Origin: Shinella zoogloeoides
Lineage (GTDB): Bacteria > Pseudomonadota > Alphaproteobacteria > Rhizobiales > Rhizobiaceae
DNA length: 64,000 bases
Assembly: GCF_033705735.1 (NCBI RefSeq)
Contig: NZ_CP131130.1
Coordinates: 3,421,501 to 3,485,500, forward strand
Direction of reading: 5' to 3'
Each line of letters opens with the position of its first letter. Within the stretch, counting starts at the first letter, position 1. Positions 19,634 through 28,512 of the stretch are shown piece by piece. The translations under genes and the position numbers were made by a program. Under the pieces are notes generated by a model. It was not told the DNA's origin and ran no database searches. It saw only the letters and a list, made by a program, of their open reading frames with translations.

Positions 19634-19754
19634 TGTTCAGCCCTGTTCGCTATTGATCTTATAGGGACCTTCCGCGCAGCGCATGACAGGCGCGCGACGG
19701 AGCCACCGACCCGTTCCCTTGGGTCAGGCTGGCGGCATCCTTGCACGCCTCTCG

Positions 19755-19777
19755 GAAAAATTCACCAGAAATTTTTC
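19755..19777. promoter_or_regulatory. Inverted repeat upstream of the BMP binding-protein gene
   Basis: GAAAAATT-CACCAGA-AATTTTTC (8-7-8, perfect) is followed by CAGTTGGTAAAAAAT, in the 231-base gap upstream of the nucleoside-binding-protein gene. It is AT-rich in otherwise GC-rich DNA and is a candidate operator or promoter element for nucleoside-responsive control. The remainder of the gap shows nothing else I can support. Confidence 0.45.
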
Positions 19778-19864
19778 AGTTGGTAAAAAATGCGGGGCCG
19801 CTGCGATCGGAGGTGGAAAACCTCGTTCGCGGCGGCCCGAACCTGTTGAAAAAGCCGGCCATGT

Positions 19865-20515
19865 TCAGCCGATGGCGCAGGAGACCCCCGTGCCGCGCAA
19901 GCCGCAGTAACCGCCCGGATTCTTGGCGAGATACTGCTGGTGCACATCCTCGGCGAAATAGAACGGCCCGGCCTTCCCGATCTCCGTGGTGATGCGGTCC
20001 GTCCGCCCCGCCGCCGTCAGCGCCGCCTGGTAGACGTCGCGCGCACGCCGCGCCGTCGCAAGGTCCGCCTCGTCCTCGAGATAGATCGCCGAGCGGTACG
20101 TCGTGCCGATATCGTTGCCCTGGCGCATGCCCTGGGTCGGGTCGTGCGCCTCGAAGAAGGCCTTCAGCAGGGTTTGCAGCGAGACCTCGGCGGGATCGTA
20201 GACGACGAGCACCACTTCCGTATGGCCGGTCAGGCCGGTGGTCGTCTCGTGATAGGTCGGGTTGGGCGTGAAGCCGCCGGAATAGCCGGCCGCCGTCACC
20301 CAGACGCCGGGGATCTGCCAGAGCAGCCGCTCGGCGCCCCAGAAGCAGCCCATGCCGAGCAGCACGGTCTTGAAGCCCGCCGGATAGGGCCCCTTCAGCG
20401 CGCGCCCGTTGACGAAATGCGTGGCGGATGTCGGGATGGGCGCGTCGCGCCCGGGAAGCGCCGCCTCGGGCGCGGGCATGACGGTCTTCTTGTTGAACAT
20501 GTCGATCAGGAACAT
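19865..20515 (-). CDS. msrA: Peptide-methionine (S)-S-oxide reductase
   Basis: A 216-residue enzyme repairing oxidised methionine. Catalytic C57 is in [13 protein letters not shown]; resolving cysteines C204 and C213 are at the C-terminus ([11 protein letters not shown]), the three-cysteine type. [23 protein letters not shown] is the family core. GGAGACCCCG precedes the ATG at 20515. No signal peptide, so it acts in the cytoplasm. Confidence 0.95.
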   Translation of the reverse strand: MFLIDMFNKKTVMPAPEAALPGRDAPIPTSATHFVNGRALKGPYPAGFKTVLLGMGCFWGAERLLWQIPGVWVTAAGYSGGFTPNPTYHETTTGLTGHTEVVLVVYDPAEVSLQTLLKAFFEAHDPTQGMRQGNDIGTTYRSAIYLEDEADLATARRARDVYQAALTAAGRTDRITTEIGKAGPFYFAEDVHQQYLAKNPGGYCGLRGTGVSCAIG

Positions 20516-20540
20516 CGGGGTCTCCTGCAGGGATGTGGTT

Positions 20541-20858
20541 TCAGGCCGTGAAGCGGCCCGCGACGGGCGGCCGCCTGTAGGCGATCACCCAGAAGAACAG
20601 CGAAAGAACCAGGAGCACCGCGAAGGCGGGCTGCGAGAGCACCCACAGCGCGGCCGGGTCCCAGGCATAGGGGAACTTGCGCATGATGCCGTCGGCGACG
20701 AGGGCGATCGTATCGGGGCTTGCCGTGCTCCAGGCGACGGCGAGCGGCGTTAGCACCGGTTCGGAAGCCGAGACGGACTGGATCGCGTCGATCGTGCCCG
20801 CCATGACGGCGATGACGAGGGCAACGAGACTGAGGGCTCTGAGCACGAACCGTATCAT
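20541..20858 (-). CDS. Small hypothetical membrane protein
   Basis: A 105-residue protein with two hydrophobic segments: residues about 5-22 ([18 protein letters not shown]) and about 76-92 ([16 protein letters not shown]), and a hydrophilic middle ([12 protein letters not shown]). It ends in a short basic tail (RRPPVAGRF). I do not recognise a named family, but similar two-helix proteins sit next to msrA in rhizobia. The gene is 25 bases upstream of msrA on the same strand and could be co-transcribed. Confidence 0.65.
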   Translation of the reverse strand: MIRFVLRALSLVALVIAVMAGTIDAIQSVSASEPVLTPLAVAWSTASPDTIALVADGIMRKFPYAWDPAALWVLSQPAFAVLLVLSLFFWVIAYRRPPVAGRFTA

Positions 20859-20992
20859 CGCACCCTCCCGGTGCCGCCTGCCGGAGCCGGAATCCGCTCC
20901 GCTTCATTCCTGCCTATAGATAGGAAGACGGCCCGGTTTGCGCAATCCTTCACGGCGGAACGAATAACCTTCAAGAATCTGTCAGAAAGCGG

Positions 20993-21020
20993 TTGATCCT
21001 GCGTGAAACCTCGGTATATA
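20993..21020 (+). promoter_or_regulatory. Sigma-70-like promoter of the tRNA-Ser gene
   Basis: TTGATC and TATATA separated by 16 bases lie 70 bases upstream of the tRNA gene, a good match to housekeeping promoter elements. Confidence 0.55.
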
Positions 21021-21090
21021 TCGCGCCGTCTCGCCGGAATGGAAACAGGAAAGCGACCCGCGCCGGACTGACCACCGGCAGCGAGCGGAC

Positions 21091-21180
21091 GGACAGGTGG
21101 CCGAGTGGTTGAAGGCGCACGCCTGGAACGCGTGTATAGGGGAAACTCTATCGAGGGTTCGAATCCCTCTCTGTCCGCCA
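21091..21180 (+). tRNA. tRNA-Ser (anticodon GGA)
   Basis: A 90-base class II tRNA with encoded CCA. The acceptor stem pairs GGACAGG with TCTGTCC, the D-arm is TGGCCGAGTGGTTGAAGGC, the anticodon loop CTGGAAC carries GGA, and the long variable arm (TATAGGGGAAACTCTATC) is typical of serine tRNA. The T-loop GGTTCGAATCC is standard. It reads UCC/UCU serine codons. Confidence 0.97.
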
Positions 21181-21282
21181 TCATTTCCCCTTGATCCGAT
21201 AACGGGCTTGAAAACCATTTCGGCTTGATGCCTAGTCGGCTGCAACCGCAGTACAAGTCTTCAGTTTCCAGACGGATTGTTC

Positions 21283-22452
21283 ATGGCCAATATCTCCGTG
21301 GCCGGCATCGGATATGTCGGTCTTTCCAACGCCGTGCTTCTTGCTCAGCACAACGATGTCATCGCTTACGACCTCAACGAGCAACGTGTCGCGCAACTGA
21401 ACGCCGGTATCTCGCCCATCGCCGATGCGGAGATCGAGGATTACCTGCGCACGAAACCGTTGCGTCTCAAGGCCACGAACGACAAGGTGGGAGCCTTCGC
21501 AAAAGCCGACTTTGTCATCGTCGCGACGCCGACCAACTACGATCCGACGAGCAACTACTTCGACACGAGCAGCGTGGAGGCGGTGATCGAGGACGTGCGG
21601 CAGGTCAATCCGAACGCCACCATCGTCATCAAGTCCACCATTCCCGTCGGCTATACCGCCTGGCTGCGCGAGGCGCGCAAGGACGAGCGCATCGTCTTCT
21701 CGCCGGAATTCCTGCGCGAGGGCAAGGCGCTCTACGACAACCTCCATCCATCGCGCATCGTCATGGGGGCGGACACGCCGGAGGCGCGCCAGTTCGCCGG
21801 GCTGCTCCAGCAGGGCGCGGTGAAGGAAGACGTGCCGGTGCTCTTCACCGGCTCGGGCGAGGCGGAGGCGATCAAGCTCTTCGCCAATACCTATCTCGCC
21901 ATGCGCGTCGCCTATTTCAACGAGCTCGACAGCTATGCCATGACCCATGGCATCGACACGCGGCAGGTCATCGAGGGCGTCGGGCTCGATCCGCGCATCG
22001 GCCAGCACTACAACAATCCGTCCTTCGGCTATGGCGGCTATTGCCTGCCGAAGGATACGCGCCAGCTTCTCTCCAATTTCAGCGACGTGCCGCAGAACCT
22101 GATCCGCGCCATCGTCGACGCCAACACGACGCGCAAGGATTTCCTCGCCGCCGACATCGTCGGGCGCGATCCCGAGGTCGTCGGCGTCTATCGCCTCACC
22201 ATGAAGAAGGATTCGGACAATTTCCGCGAATCCTCCATCCAGGGCATCATGAAGCGCATCAAGGCGAAGGGCATCCCCGTCATCATCTACGAGCCGGATT
22301 TCGCGGAGGATACGTTCTTTCGCTCCGAGATCGTGCGCGATCTCGAGGACTTCAAGCGCCGCGCCGGCGTCATCATCGCCAACCGGCGCGCCGAAGAGCT
22401 CGATGACGTCGCGGACAAGGTCTATACGCGCGACGTCTTCGGGCGGGACTGA
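21283..22452 (+). CDS. ugd: UDP-glucose 6-dehydrogenase, short enterobacterial type
   Basis: A 389-residue nucleotide-sugar dehydrogenase oxidising UDP-glucose to UDP-glucuronate for surface polysaccharides. The NAD motif is GIGYVGLS, the substrate block [20 protein letters not shown], and the catalytic cysteine C254 in [11 protein letters not shown]. Much of the protein (for example [20 protein letters not shown] and [14 protein letters not shown]) is nearly the same as the E. coli enzyme, which has 388 residues; rhizobial housekeeping enzymes (RkpK/ExoB-region type) are usually about 435. ATG at 21283 is preferred to an upstream TTG. It starts 100 bases after the tRNA-Ser gene. Confidence 0.93.
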   Translation: MANISVAGIGYVGLSNAVLLAQHNDVIAYDLNEQRVAQLNAGISPIADAEIEDYLRTKPLRLKATNDKVGAFAKADFVIVATPTNYDPTSNYFDTSSVEAVIEDVRQVNPNATIVIKSTIPVGYTAWLREARKDERIVFSPEFLREGKALYDNLHPSRIVMGADTPEARQFAGLLQQGAVKEDVPVLFTGSGEAEAIKLFANTYLAMRVAYFNELDSYAMTHGIDTRQVIEGVGLDPRIGQHYNNPSFGYGGYCLPKDTRQLLSNFSDVPQNLIRAIVDANTTRKDFLAADIVGRDPEVVGVYRLTMKKDSDNFRESSIQGIMKRIKAKGIPVIIYEPDFAEDTFFRSEIVRDLEDFKRRAGVIIANRRAEELDDVADKVYTRDVFGRD

Positions 22453-24135
22453 TCAGGAAAGCCAGGCCGGCAGGCGCGGCGGCACGCGGCCGGTCAGCGC
22501 CGCCTCGATGCAATCGGCAAGGTTGCCGAAACGCACGGTGCGGCCGGAAAGGCCCGGGCCGTAATGGGCATATTTGCCGGAATTGGTGATGAGCGTGCGC
22601 GTCTTCGGCGGGAAGACCGGCTCGGAGATCGAGCACCAGCACAGATCTGGCAGGACCTGCACGCCGCTGGCCCTCAGCCGCGCCAGCACGTCGCCCGCCT
22701 CCGCCATGATATCGCGTCCCGCCGTGACGATCACCGCAACGCTCTCGTGCCGCTTGCGGTCGCCAAGCGCATCGGCCAGCGCGCGACATTCGGAGGCCGA
22801 GGCATGCGGGCTGCCGATGGCGACGAGTTCCACCTCGGCCGGTCCGTCGTTGAACATCCGCCAGACTTCGACCATGTCGGCGCGGGTTATCGAAACCCGG
22901 TCGGCGTCGGCAGCGGCAGCGCCGTCCGCCTCGGGCGTCACGCCCTCGATATGCAGCATCGGCGCGGCGGAGGTGGTGCCGAAGGCGGCGCAGAGCGCCT
23001 TCAGGTCGTCGCGCGTCGGCTTTGCGGCGGCAAGGCCGGTGAGCAGCGGAATGCGGTCAGGCGCGGCGCGGCCGGCGAGATAGCCGACGAGCGGCCAGAA
23101 GGCGTCGTCCACATTTTCCGGCAGCGTCACGTCGATCACGCGCTTGGCCTTGCGATGCTCTTCGAGATAGACGCCCGACAGCGGCGCACGGCCGGTGAGC
23201 GCGATGCAGAGATCGAGGAAATCCGGGTGCTTGGCCGTGCGTGCGCCGAGCACGGTATTGGCGAAGATCACAGCATTGGATTCCGCCCAGGCGATGGCCT
23301 CGCCCGTCTTTGGCGCGCTGTCGAGAAGGTAGGGGGAACAGGTGAAGGTCGGGCGGCAGCCCATGCGCACATAGGCGTCGGCAAGGCGGGCGGCCGGGTC
23401 GCCGAAATCATGCGGCACGCCCTGCTTTTCCCAGCTCGCCCGGTCGACGGAAATGGCGTTCATCGTGGTCGGCACGCGCACCTTCGCGCCCATGTCGGCC
23501 ATCTTTTCCGCAAAGGTGAGATTGGCAGGGCTGGCATAGATGCAGCCGTCGATATGGCCCTGCACCACGTCGACCAGCTTCGTCGCGCCCTGCTGCGCGG
23601 CCATGGCGGCGGTGATGCGCAGGGCAAGCTGCACGGCAACGCCGTCGCGGCCATCAAGCATGGCGTGGTCGTCTTCGGTGAGGTCGAGCGCGGCGGTGGC
23701 CGGCGGGGCGACGGGGATGGTGAGCCCGTCCGCTTCTATGCTCGTCTGACCGATCCTCGCCGTCTTCGCGCGACAGAGCGCATCGAAGGCGTCGTGTGAC
23801 AGGCGCAGCACCGGCAGTTCCTTGCCGAACATTTCCGCGGCAATCAGCGCGCCGAGCGTCAGCACGTCCTCGGCCTCGCTGAAGATCAGCGCCGCCGGCG
23901 CACGGCCGGTCAGCGCGAGGTCGAGCAGTACGCCGGAACCCGTGCAGGAACCACGGCTCGACGGCATCATCAGGATGCCGCCGGTGATGGTGGCGCCATG
24001 CAGCGGATGGTGCACGTCGATGACCCGGCCCGTCGCCGGATCCACGCCGCCCCAGAAGCTCAGCGCCTCCCCGGCTGCGATGATCGGACCGGAGGCTGTT
24101 CCGGCAAGGATGCTGCGGGCGGAGAGGTCGGCCAT
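22453..24135 (-). CDS. Aconitase X, fused small and large domains (cis-3-hydroxy-L-proline dehydratase-like)
   Basis: A 560-residue protein. Residues about 1-135 are the DUF126 small domain ([20 protein letters not shown] carries the active-site serine), and the rest is the DUF521 large domain ([37 protein letters not shown]). In bacteria such fused aconitase-X proteins dehydrate cis-3-hydroxy-L-proline to pyrroline-2-carboxylate; the same domain pair makes the archaeal phosphomevalonate dehydratase. The position right after the DadA-like gene and an amino-acid ABC operon supports the hydroxyproline role. The stop abuts the ugd stop on the other strand. Confidence 0.88.
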   Translation of the reverse strand: MADLSARSILAGTASGPIIAAGEALSFWGGVDPATGRVIDVHHPLHGATITGGILMMPSSRGSCTGSGVLLDLALTGRAPAALIFSEAEDVLTLGALIAAEMFGKELPVLRLSHDAFDALCRAKTARIGQTSIEADGLTIPVAPPATAALDLTEDDHAMLDGRDGVAVQLALRITAAMAAQQGATKLVDVVQGHIDGCIYASPANLTFAEKMADMGAKVRVPTTMNAISVDRASWEKQGVPHDFGDPAARLADAYVRMGCRPTFTCSPYLLDSAPKTGEAIAWAESNAVIFANTVLGARTAKHPDFLDLCIALTGRAPLSGVYLEEHRKAKRVIDVTLPENVDDAFWPLVGYLAGRAAPDRIPLLTGLAAAKPTRDDLKALCAAFGTTSAAPMLHIEGVTPEADGAAAADADRVSITRADMVEVWRMFNDGPAEVELVAIGSPHASASECRALADALGDRKRHESVAVIVTAGRDIMAEAGDVLARLRASGVQVLPDLCWCSISEPVFPPKTRTLITNSGKYAHYGPGLSGRTVRFGNLADCIEAALTGRVPPRLPAWLS

Positions 24136-24151
24136 GGAGCGGGTCCTTCGG

Positions 24152-25402
24152 CTAGAAACGTTGCGGCGAGAAGGAGGCGATGTCGATCGCCGTCTTTCCA
24201 TCGGTGAGGAGGTCGGCGACGAGGCGGGCGGTGCCCGCCGATTGGGTGAGGCCGAGATGACCATGGCCGAAGGCGTAGACGACATCGGGCGTCGCGCGGG
24301 CGCGGCCGATGGCCGGCAGGCTGTCGGGCAGCGAGGGGCGGAAGCCCATCCACTGCACGCCGCCCTCGGGCTTCAGGCCCGGCAGGAAGGCGCGCGCCCT
24401 TTCCAGCATGGCTTCCGACCGGCGGAAGTTCGGCGGTAGCTTCAGTCCGCCAAGCTCCACCGCGCCGCCAACGCGGATGCCGGTCGAAAGCCGGGTAACG
24501 ACGAAGCCATGGCCGCCGAAAGTGACCTGCGTGCGCAGGTCAAAGGCGTCGGCCGGCAGCGTCGTGTTGTAGCCGCGCTCGGTTTCGAGCGGGATGTTTT
24601 CGCCCAGCGAACGGGCGACCTGATGCGAGAAGGCACCGGCCGCGAGCACGACCTTGCGCGCCCTCACCGTCCGGCCGTCCGTCGTGCGGATTTCCACGCC
24701 GCCCTCGATTGGGTGCAGGCTGGAAACCTCGGCGCGCTCGATCCTGCCGCCCCTGGCGCGGAAATGATCGGCCAGCGCCAGCGTGTAGAGCTTGGGGTCG
24801 GCGATCGAGTACCAGCCGGGCGTGAAGGTGCCATGGGTAAAGCGCGGCGCAAGGCCGGGCTGGATCGTCGCCATCTCGGCGGCGCCCATATGACGGAATT
24901 CGATGCCGTGTTCGGCGCGCGCCTTCCAGCCGGGCAGCGAGGCGTCGAGCTCGGCCTGGCTTTCATAGACCTGCAGATTGCCTTCCTTGCGCAGCATGGA
25001 GAGCGTGCCGGTCTCGGCCAGGAACGGCTCCAGCTCGGCCTTGGAAAGGTCCATCAGCGCGGTCTGCGCGGTCATGGAATGGGCGACGCGGCTTGCCGAG
25101 CAGGCACGCCAGAAGCGGAACATCCACGGCGCGATCTGCAGCGCATAGGATGGCGGCACGGAGAGCGGCCCGAGCGGATCGAGCAGCCATTTCGGCGCCT
25201 TCTTCAGGATGCCGGGAGACGCGAGCGGCAGGATGTCGGTGAAGGCGAAGGCGCCGGCGTTTCCGGCGGACGCGCCGGCCGCCGGGCCCTCGCGTTCGAG
25301 GACGGTGACGGCAAGGCCCCGGGCCTGCAAGGCGATGGCCGCGGAAAGGCCGACCACGCCGGCGCCGATGACGACGACGCCGGGCTCGATTTCAGTCTGC
25401 AT
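24152..25402 (-). CDS. FAD-dependent D-amino-acid (D-hydroxyproline) dehydrogenase, DadA-like
   Basis: A 416-residue flavoprotein with the dinucleotide-binding motif [20 protein letters not shown] near its start and a C-terminal [37 protein letters not shown], typical of DadA and related amine oxidoreductases. In hydroxyproline pathways such enzymes oxidise cis-4-hydroxy-D-proline to pyrroline-4-hydroxy-2-carboxylate. It lies between the aconitase-X gene (16 bases) and the ABC ATPase (7 bases). General D-amino-acid oxidation is an alternative function. Confidence 0.88.
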   Translation of the reverse strand: MQTEIEPGVVVIGAGVVGLSAAIALQARGLAVTVLEREGPAAGASAGNAGAFAFTDILPLASPGILKKAPKWLLDPLGPLSVPPSYALQIAPWMFRFWRACSASRVAHSMTAQTALMDLSKAELEPFLAETGTLSMLRKEGNLQVYESQAELDASLPGWKARAEHGIEFRHMGAAEMATIQPGLAPRFTHGTFTPGWYSIADPKLYTLALADHFRARGGRIERAEVSSLHPIEGGVEIRTTDGRTVRARKVVLAAGAFSHQVARSLGENIPLETERGYNTTLPADAFDLRTQVTFGGHGFVVTRLSTGIRVGGAVELGGLKLPPNFRRSEAMLERARAFLPGLKPEGGVQWMGFRPSLPDSLPAIGRARATPDVVYAFGHGHLGLTQSAGTARLVADLLTDGKTAIDIASFSPQRF

Positions 25403-25409
25403 TTTTGCC

Positions 25410-26132
25410 TCAGTGGGTAGCGGCGAGGAACGCCTGCAATTCCGGGTCCTTCGGTGCGCCGAAGAGTTCTTCCGGCGGAGCGATCTCGGCCATCACGCCC
25501 TTGTGGAAGAAGGCGACGCGGTCGGAGACTTCGCGGGCGAACTTCATTTCGTGCGTGACGCAGATCATCGTCATGCCCTCGGAGGCGAGCATGCGCAGCG
25601 TGTCGAGCACTTCGCCGACGAGCTGCGGGTCGAGCGCCGAGGTCACTTCGTCGAACAGCATGTAGGCCGGCGACATGGCGAGCGCGCGGGCGATCGCCAT
25701 GCGCTGCTGCTGGCCGCCCGACATGCGGCTCGGATAGACCTTGAGCTTGTCGCCGAGGCCGACATGGGTGAGTTGCTTGACGGCCATCGCCTCGGCTTCG
25801 GCCTTGGACTGGCCCAGCACCTTGACCGGCGCCAGCATGACGTTCTCCAGCACCGTCAGGTGCGGGAAGGCGTTGAACTGCTGGAACACGATGCCGAGCT
25901 TGCGGCGCAGCTTGTTGAGGTCGGTGCCCTTGGCATGCACATCCGTGCCGTCGACGACGATGCGGCCGGCGTCGATGGTCTCCAGACCGTTGATGCAGGT
26001 GAGCAGCGTCGACTTGCCCGAGCCCGAACCGCCGATGATGGTCAGGACCTCGCCCTTCTGGACGGTGAGGTTGATCCCCTTCAGGACTTCGAGCTGGCCG
26101 AAGGATTTGCGGACGTTTTCGATCTCAATCAT
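25410..26132 (-). CDS. Polar amino acid ABC transporter ATP-binding protein
   Basis: A 240-residue ATPase of the GlnQ/HisP type. Walker A GGSGSGKST (residues 34-42), Q-loop VFQQFNAFPHLTVLEN, signature MSGGQQQRMAIARAL and Walker B AYMLFDEVTSALDP are all intact. It overlaps the upstream permease by 8 bases and is followed by the DadA-like gene. In context it energises uptake of hydroxyproline or a related amino acid. Confidence 0.95.
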   Translation of the reverse strand: MIEIENVRKSFGQLEVLKGINLTVQKGEVLTIIGGSGSGKSTLLTCINGLETIDAGRIVVDGTDVHAKGTDLNKLRRKLGIVFQQFNAFPHLTVLENVMLAPVKVLGQSKAEAEAMAVKQLTHVGLGDKLKVYPSRMSGGQQQRMAIARALAMSPAYMLFDEVTSALDPQLVGEVLDTLRMLASEGMTMICVTHEMKFAREVSDRVAFFHKGVMAEIAPPEELFGAPKDPELQAFLAATH

Positions 26133-26775
26133 TGGACCACCGTCTTTCGAGATACCCGCCCAGCCGGGCGATGGGGAAGCTGATGATGAAGTAGATGGCG
26201 CCGCAGATGAGCAGGATGAACAGCGGTTCCTGCAGGCGCGTGACGAGGATCTGCGAAGCGCGCAGGAGCTCGATCAGGCCGAGCCAGAGCACGAGGGCGG
26301 AGTCCTTCATGACGCCGAGCGTCAGGCCGATCCAGGCGGGCAGCGAGACGCGCGTGGCGAGCGGGGCCACGATGTAGCGCATGTCCTGCCACCAGGTCAT
26401 GCCGAGCGAGCGGGCCGCGCGGCGCGTGGTTGGCGGAACGGAGGAAATGCCGCCGCGCACGATCTCGGTGCAATAGGCCGCCGTATAGAGCGACAGCACC
26501 ACGCAGGAGGTGGTGAAGGGCGCCCAGCCGAGCTTCATGATCGACTGCAGCGCGTTGCCGAGCACGAGCTGGATGAGCAGCGGCACGGAACGGAAGATGT
26601 CGAGCAGGAAGGTGAGCGGCATCGACCAGTAGGAGCCGGCCTGGTTGCGGATGACGCCGAAGATGACGCCGAGGATGGTTCCGGCAAGCACGGAGACGGC
26701 GGTGACGGCAAGCGTCATCAGGGCGCCTTGCGCGAGGAAGCCGAGATCGGCCCAGGTGAGAGCGGTATCGAACAT
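26125..26775 (-). CDS. Polar amino acid ABC transporter permease
   Basis: A 216-residue HisM/GlnP-type permease with about five membrane segments. The coupling (EAA-like) loop is GGISSVPPTTRRAARSLGMTWWQDMRYIVAPLA. It is paired with the permease 12 bases upstream and overlaps the ATPase gene. Confidence 0.93.
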   Translation of the reverse strand: MFDTALTWADLGFLAQGALMTLAVTAVSVLAGTILGVIFGVIRNQAGSYWSMPLTFLLDIFRSVPLLIQLVLGNALQSIMKLGWAPFTTSCVVLSLYTAAYCTEIVRGGISSVPPTTRRAARSLGMTWWQDMRYIVAPLATRVSLPAWIGLTLGVMKDSALVLWLGLIELLRASQILVTRLQEPLFILLICGAIYFIISFPIARLGGYLERRWSND

Positions 26776-26787
26776 GGTTTACCCCTC

Positions 26788-27453
26788 TCAGTAGCGGAAC
26801 ATGCGCGCGGCGGCGAGGCGTGCCGCCAGCGTCACGATCTTGGCGATGACGTAGTAGATCACCGCCGCGAGCGCGAAGAACTCGAAGGTGCGGAACGAAC
26901 GGGCGTTCAGTTCCTGCGTGATGCCGGCAAGGTCCGTGTTCATGCCGACGGTGACGCCGAGCGAGGTCATCAGGATCGCCCAGACCATCTGGTTGGTGGC
27001 CGGCAGGAAGGCGACGCGCAGCATCTGCGGCAGCACGATGTAGCGGAAGGCCTGCAGCGAGGTCATGCCGAGCGATCGGCCGGCCCGCGTCTGCGTCTCC
27101 GGGATCGCCTTCAGCGCGCCGCGGAAGTTCTCCGCGAGATAGCCGGCATTGTTGAAGGCGATGCCGACCAGGAGCGCCGTATAGGGGCTGAGGTGGATGC
27201 CGAAATTGCCGAGGCCGAAATGGGCCATGTAGATCTGGAAGAGGGCCGGCGTGTTGCGCGCGATTTCGACCCAGGCCGTGGCGAAGCCGCTCAGGATGCG
27301 GTTGCCCGACAGCCGGAAGAGCGTCAGCGCCAACGCGACCACCAGGCCGATGGCCATGGAAAGCAGGGCGATCTGCAGCGTCACCAAAGCACCGTCCAGC
27401 ATCTGCGGGAGGGCCTTGAACGCCTGATTCCAATGGAAATTGTAACTGAACAT
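26788..27453 (-). CDS. Polar amino acid ABC transporter permease
   Basis: A 221-residue HisQ/GlnP-type permease. The coupling loop is LKAIPETQTRAGRSLGMTSLQAFRYIVLPQMLR. The preferred start is the ATG at 27453; a GTG 12 bases upstream is also in frame. It forms the membrane pair with the 26125-26775 gene. The binding-protein gene precedes it after 70 bases that hold a strong hairpin. Confidence 0.92.
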   Translation of the reverse strand: MFSYNFHWNQAFKALPQMLDGALVTLQIALLSMAIGLVVALALTLFRLSGNRILSGFATAWVEIARNTPALFQIYMAHFGLGNFGIHLSPYTALLVGIAFNNAGYLAENFRGALKAIPETQTRAGRSLGMTSLQAFRYIVLPQMLRVAFLPATNQMVWAILMTSLGVTVGMNTDLAGITQELNARSFRTFEFFALAAVIYYVIAKIVTLAARLAAARMFRY

Positions 27454-27481
27454 GTGCCGTCTCACCCTTCGGAAACGATCA

Positions 27482-27508
27482 GCGGCGCGGAAGAGGCTTC
27501 CGCGCCGC
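27482..27508 (-). terminator. Intercistronic hairpin between binding protein and permease genes
   Basis: A perfect 11-bp stem (GCGGCGCGGAA with TTCCGCGCCGC, loop GAGGC). Such structures after a binding-protein gene commonly protect its mRNA or reduce read-through, which sets a higher level of binding protein than permease. There is no T-run, so full termination is unlikely. Confidence 0.55.
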
Positions 27509-27523
27509 CTTCAAAACGGCAGA

Positions 27524-28333
27524 TTAGCGATAAACGCCGTTGATCGAAAGGGACGGTACCTCGCCACCAACCCACTTTTCGTAGAGTTCGTTGTAGCGGC
27601 CGGTGCGAACCTGCTGATTGATGAAGAGGTTCAGGTAGTTGATCAGGCCGTATTCTTCGCGGTTGGTGAAGAGCGCGACATAATCGATATCGTAGGGAGC
27701 GTTGCCGACGACGGAGATGCCGGCGAACTTGCCGCTCTTGACGTTGGACTGGGCAACCGTCGAGGTGGAGACCGTAGCGTCGATCTGGCCCTGGCTGAGG
27801 GCGAGGAAGACGTCAGCCTGGGTCTGGTACGGACGGAATTCGCCGACGCCCCATTCCTTGACCGACTTTTCGAGCGCGATGGCTTCGAACGTGCCGGCAG
27901 TGGCGCCGACCGTCTTGCCCTTCATGTCCTCGAAGGACTTGACGCCCGACTTGTCGTTGGCCGTGACGGCCATCTGGAAGGCGAAGTAGGGAACGGTCAT
28001 GCCGACGGTCTTGGCACGCTCCAGCGTGTCGGAGGTCGAGGCGACGCCGACGTCGACGCGGCCGGACATCAGAGCCGGGATACGTTCCGGGAAGGGCGTT
28101 TCGACGATCTCGGCCGTGACGCCGAGCGCCTTGGCGAGGTCGTTGCAGTAATCGACGTCGAAGCCGATCGGGTTGTTGTTCTCGTCACGCGAGCCCATCG
28201 GCGGGAAGTCGAGAACGACGGCGCAGCGCAGCGTGCCGGACGAGATGATGTCGTCCAGCTTGTCGGCCTTGGCCGGGCTGGTCAGAGCGGTGGCGGCAAC
28301 GAGGCCGAAGGCGAGGACCGAGGTCTTCTTCAT
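27524..28333 (-). CDS. Polar amino acid ABC transporter substrate-binding protein
   Basis: A 269-residue family 3 solute-binding protein. The first ~23 residues (MKKTSVLAFGLVAATALTSP then AKA) are a signal peptide. GTLRCAVVLDFPPMGSRDENNNPIGFDVDYCNDLAKAL is the ligand-binding start, and GRVDVGVASTSDTLERAK contains the amino acid carboxylate-contacting arginine region. It heads the six-gene minus-strand operon (binding protein, two permeases, ATPase, DadA-like, aconitase X). The ligand is probably a hydroxyproline isomer, inferred from the operon. Confidence 0.92.
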   Translation of the reverse strand: MKKTSVLAFGLVAATALTSPAKADKLDDIISSGTLRCAVVLDFPPMGSRDENNNPIGFDVDYCNDLAKALGVTAEIVETPFPERIPALMSGRVDVGVASTSDTLERAKTVGMTVPYFAFQMAVTANDKSGVKSFEDMKGKTVGATAGTFEAIALEKSVKEWGVGEFRPYQTQADVFLALSQGQIDATVSTSTVAQSNVKSGKFAGISVVGNAPYDIDYVALFTNREEYGLINYLNLFINQQVRTGRYNELYEKWVGGEVPSLSINGVYR

Positions 28334-28410
28334 TACTCTCTCCCTGGATTGATCTGGCAGTTCACGCGGGCGGAGGTCCGTCCTGCGCCAAGAGCGTAAA
28401 CCCGTCTCAT

Positions 28411-28439
28411 AAAATACAAAAAATATACAAAAAGTATAT
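28411..28439. promoter_or_regulatory. Operator-like AT-rich palindrome upstream of the transporter operon
   Basis: AAAATACAA is followed by ATATACAAAAAGTATAT, a perfect 6-5-6 inverted repeat, 78 bases or more upstream of the binding-protein gene. The TATAC-N5-GTAT core recurs at 30105-30125, and AAAATACA also flanks the GntR-type site at 32520-32549. Confidence 0.55.
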
Positions 28440-28459
28440 CCCTATCGGAGAAAATAAAT

Positions 28460-28491
28460 GGGCCGGGTCTCCCTCGCGGAAAACCCGGCCC
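28460..28491 (-). terminator. Terminator of the aldehyde dehydrogenase gene
   Basis: GGGCCGGGT and ACCCGGCCC form a 9-bp stem with a 14-base loop, starting about 22 bases after the stop at 28513. On the minus strand it is followed by CATTTATTTT. Confidence 0.65.
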
Positions 28492-28512
28492 GGTGTAAGC
28501 CAGCGGCTTGAA

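Noticed and set aside
20855..21256. Minus-strand frame containing [20 protein letters not shown]
   Set aside because: This is the well-known spurious translation of the antisense of a tRNA-Ser gene.
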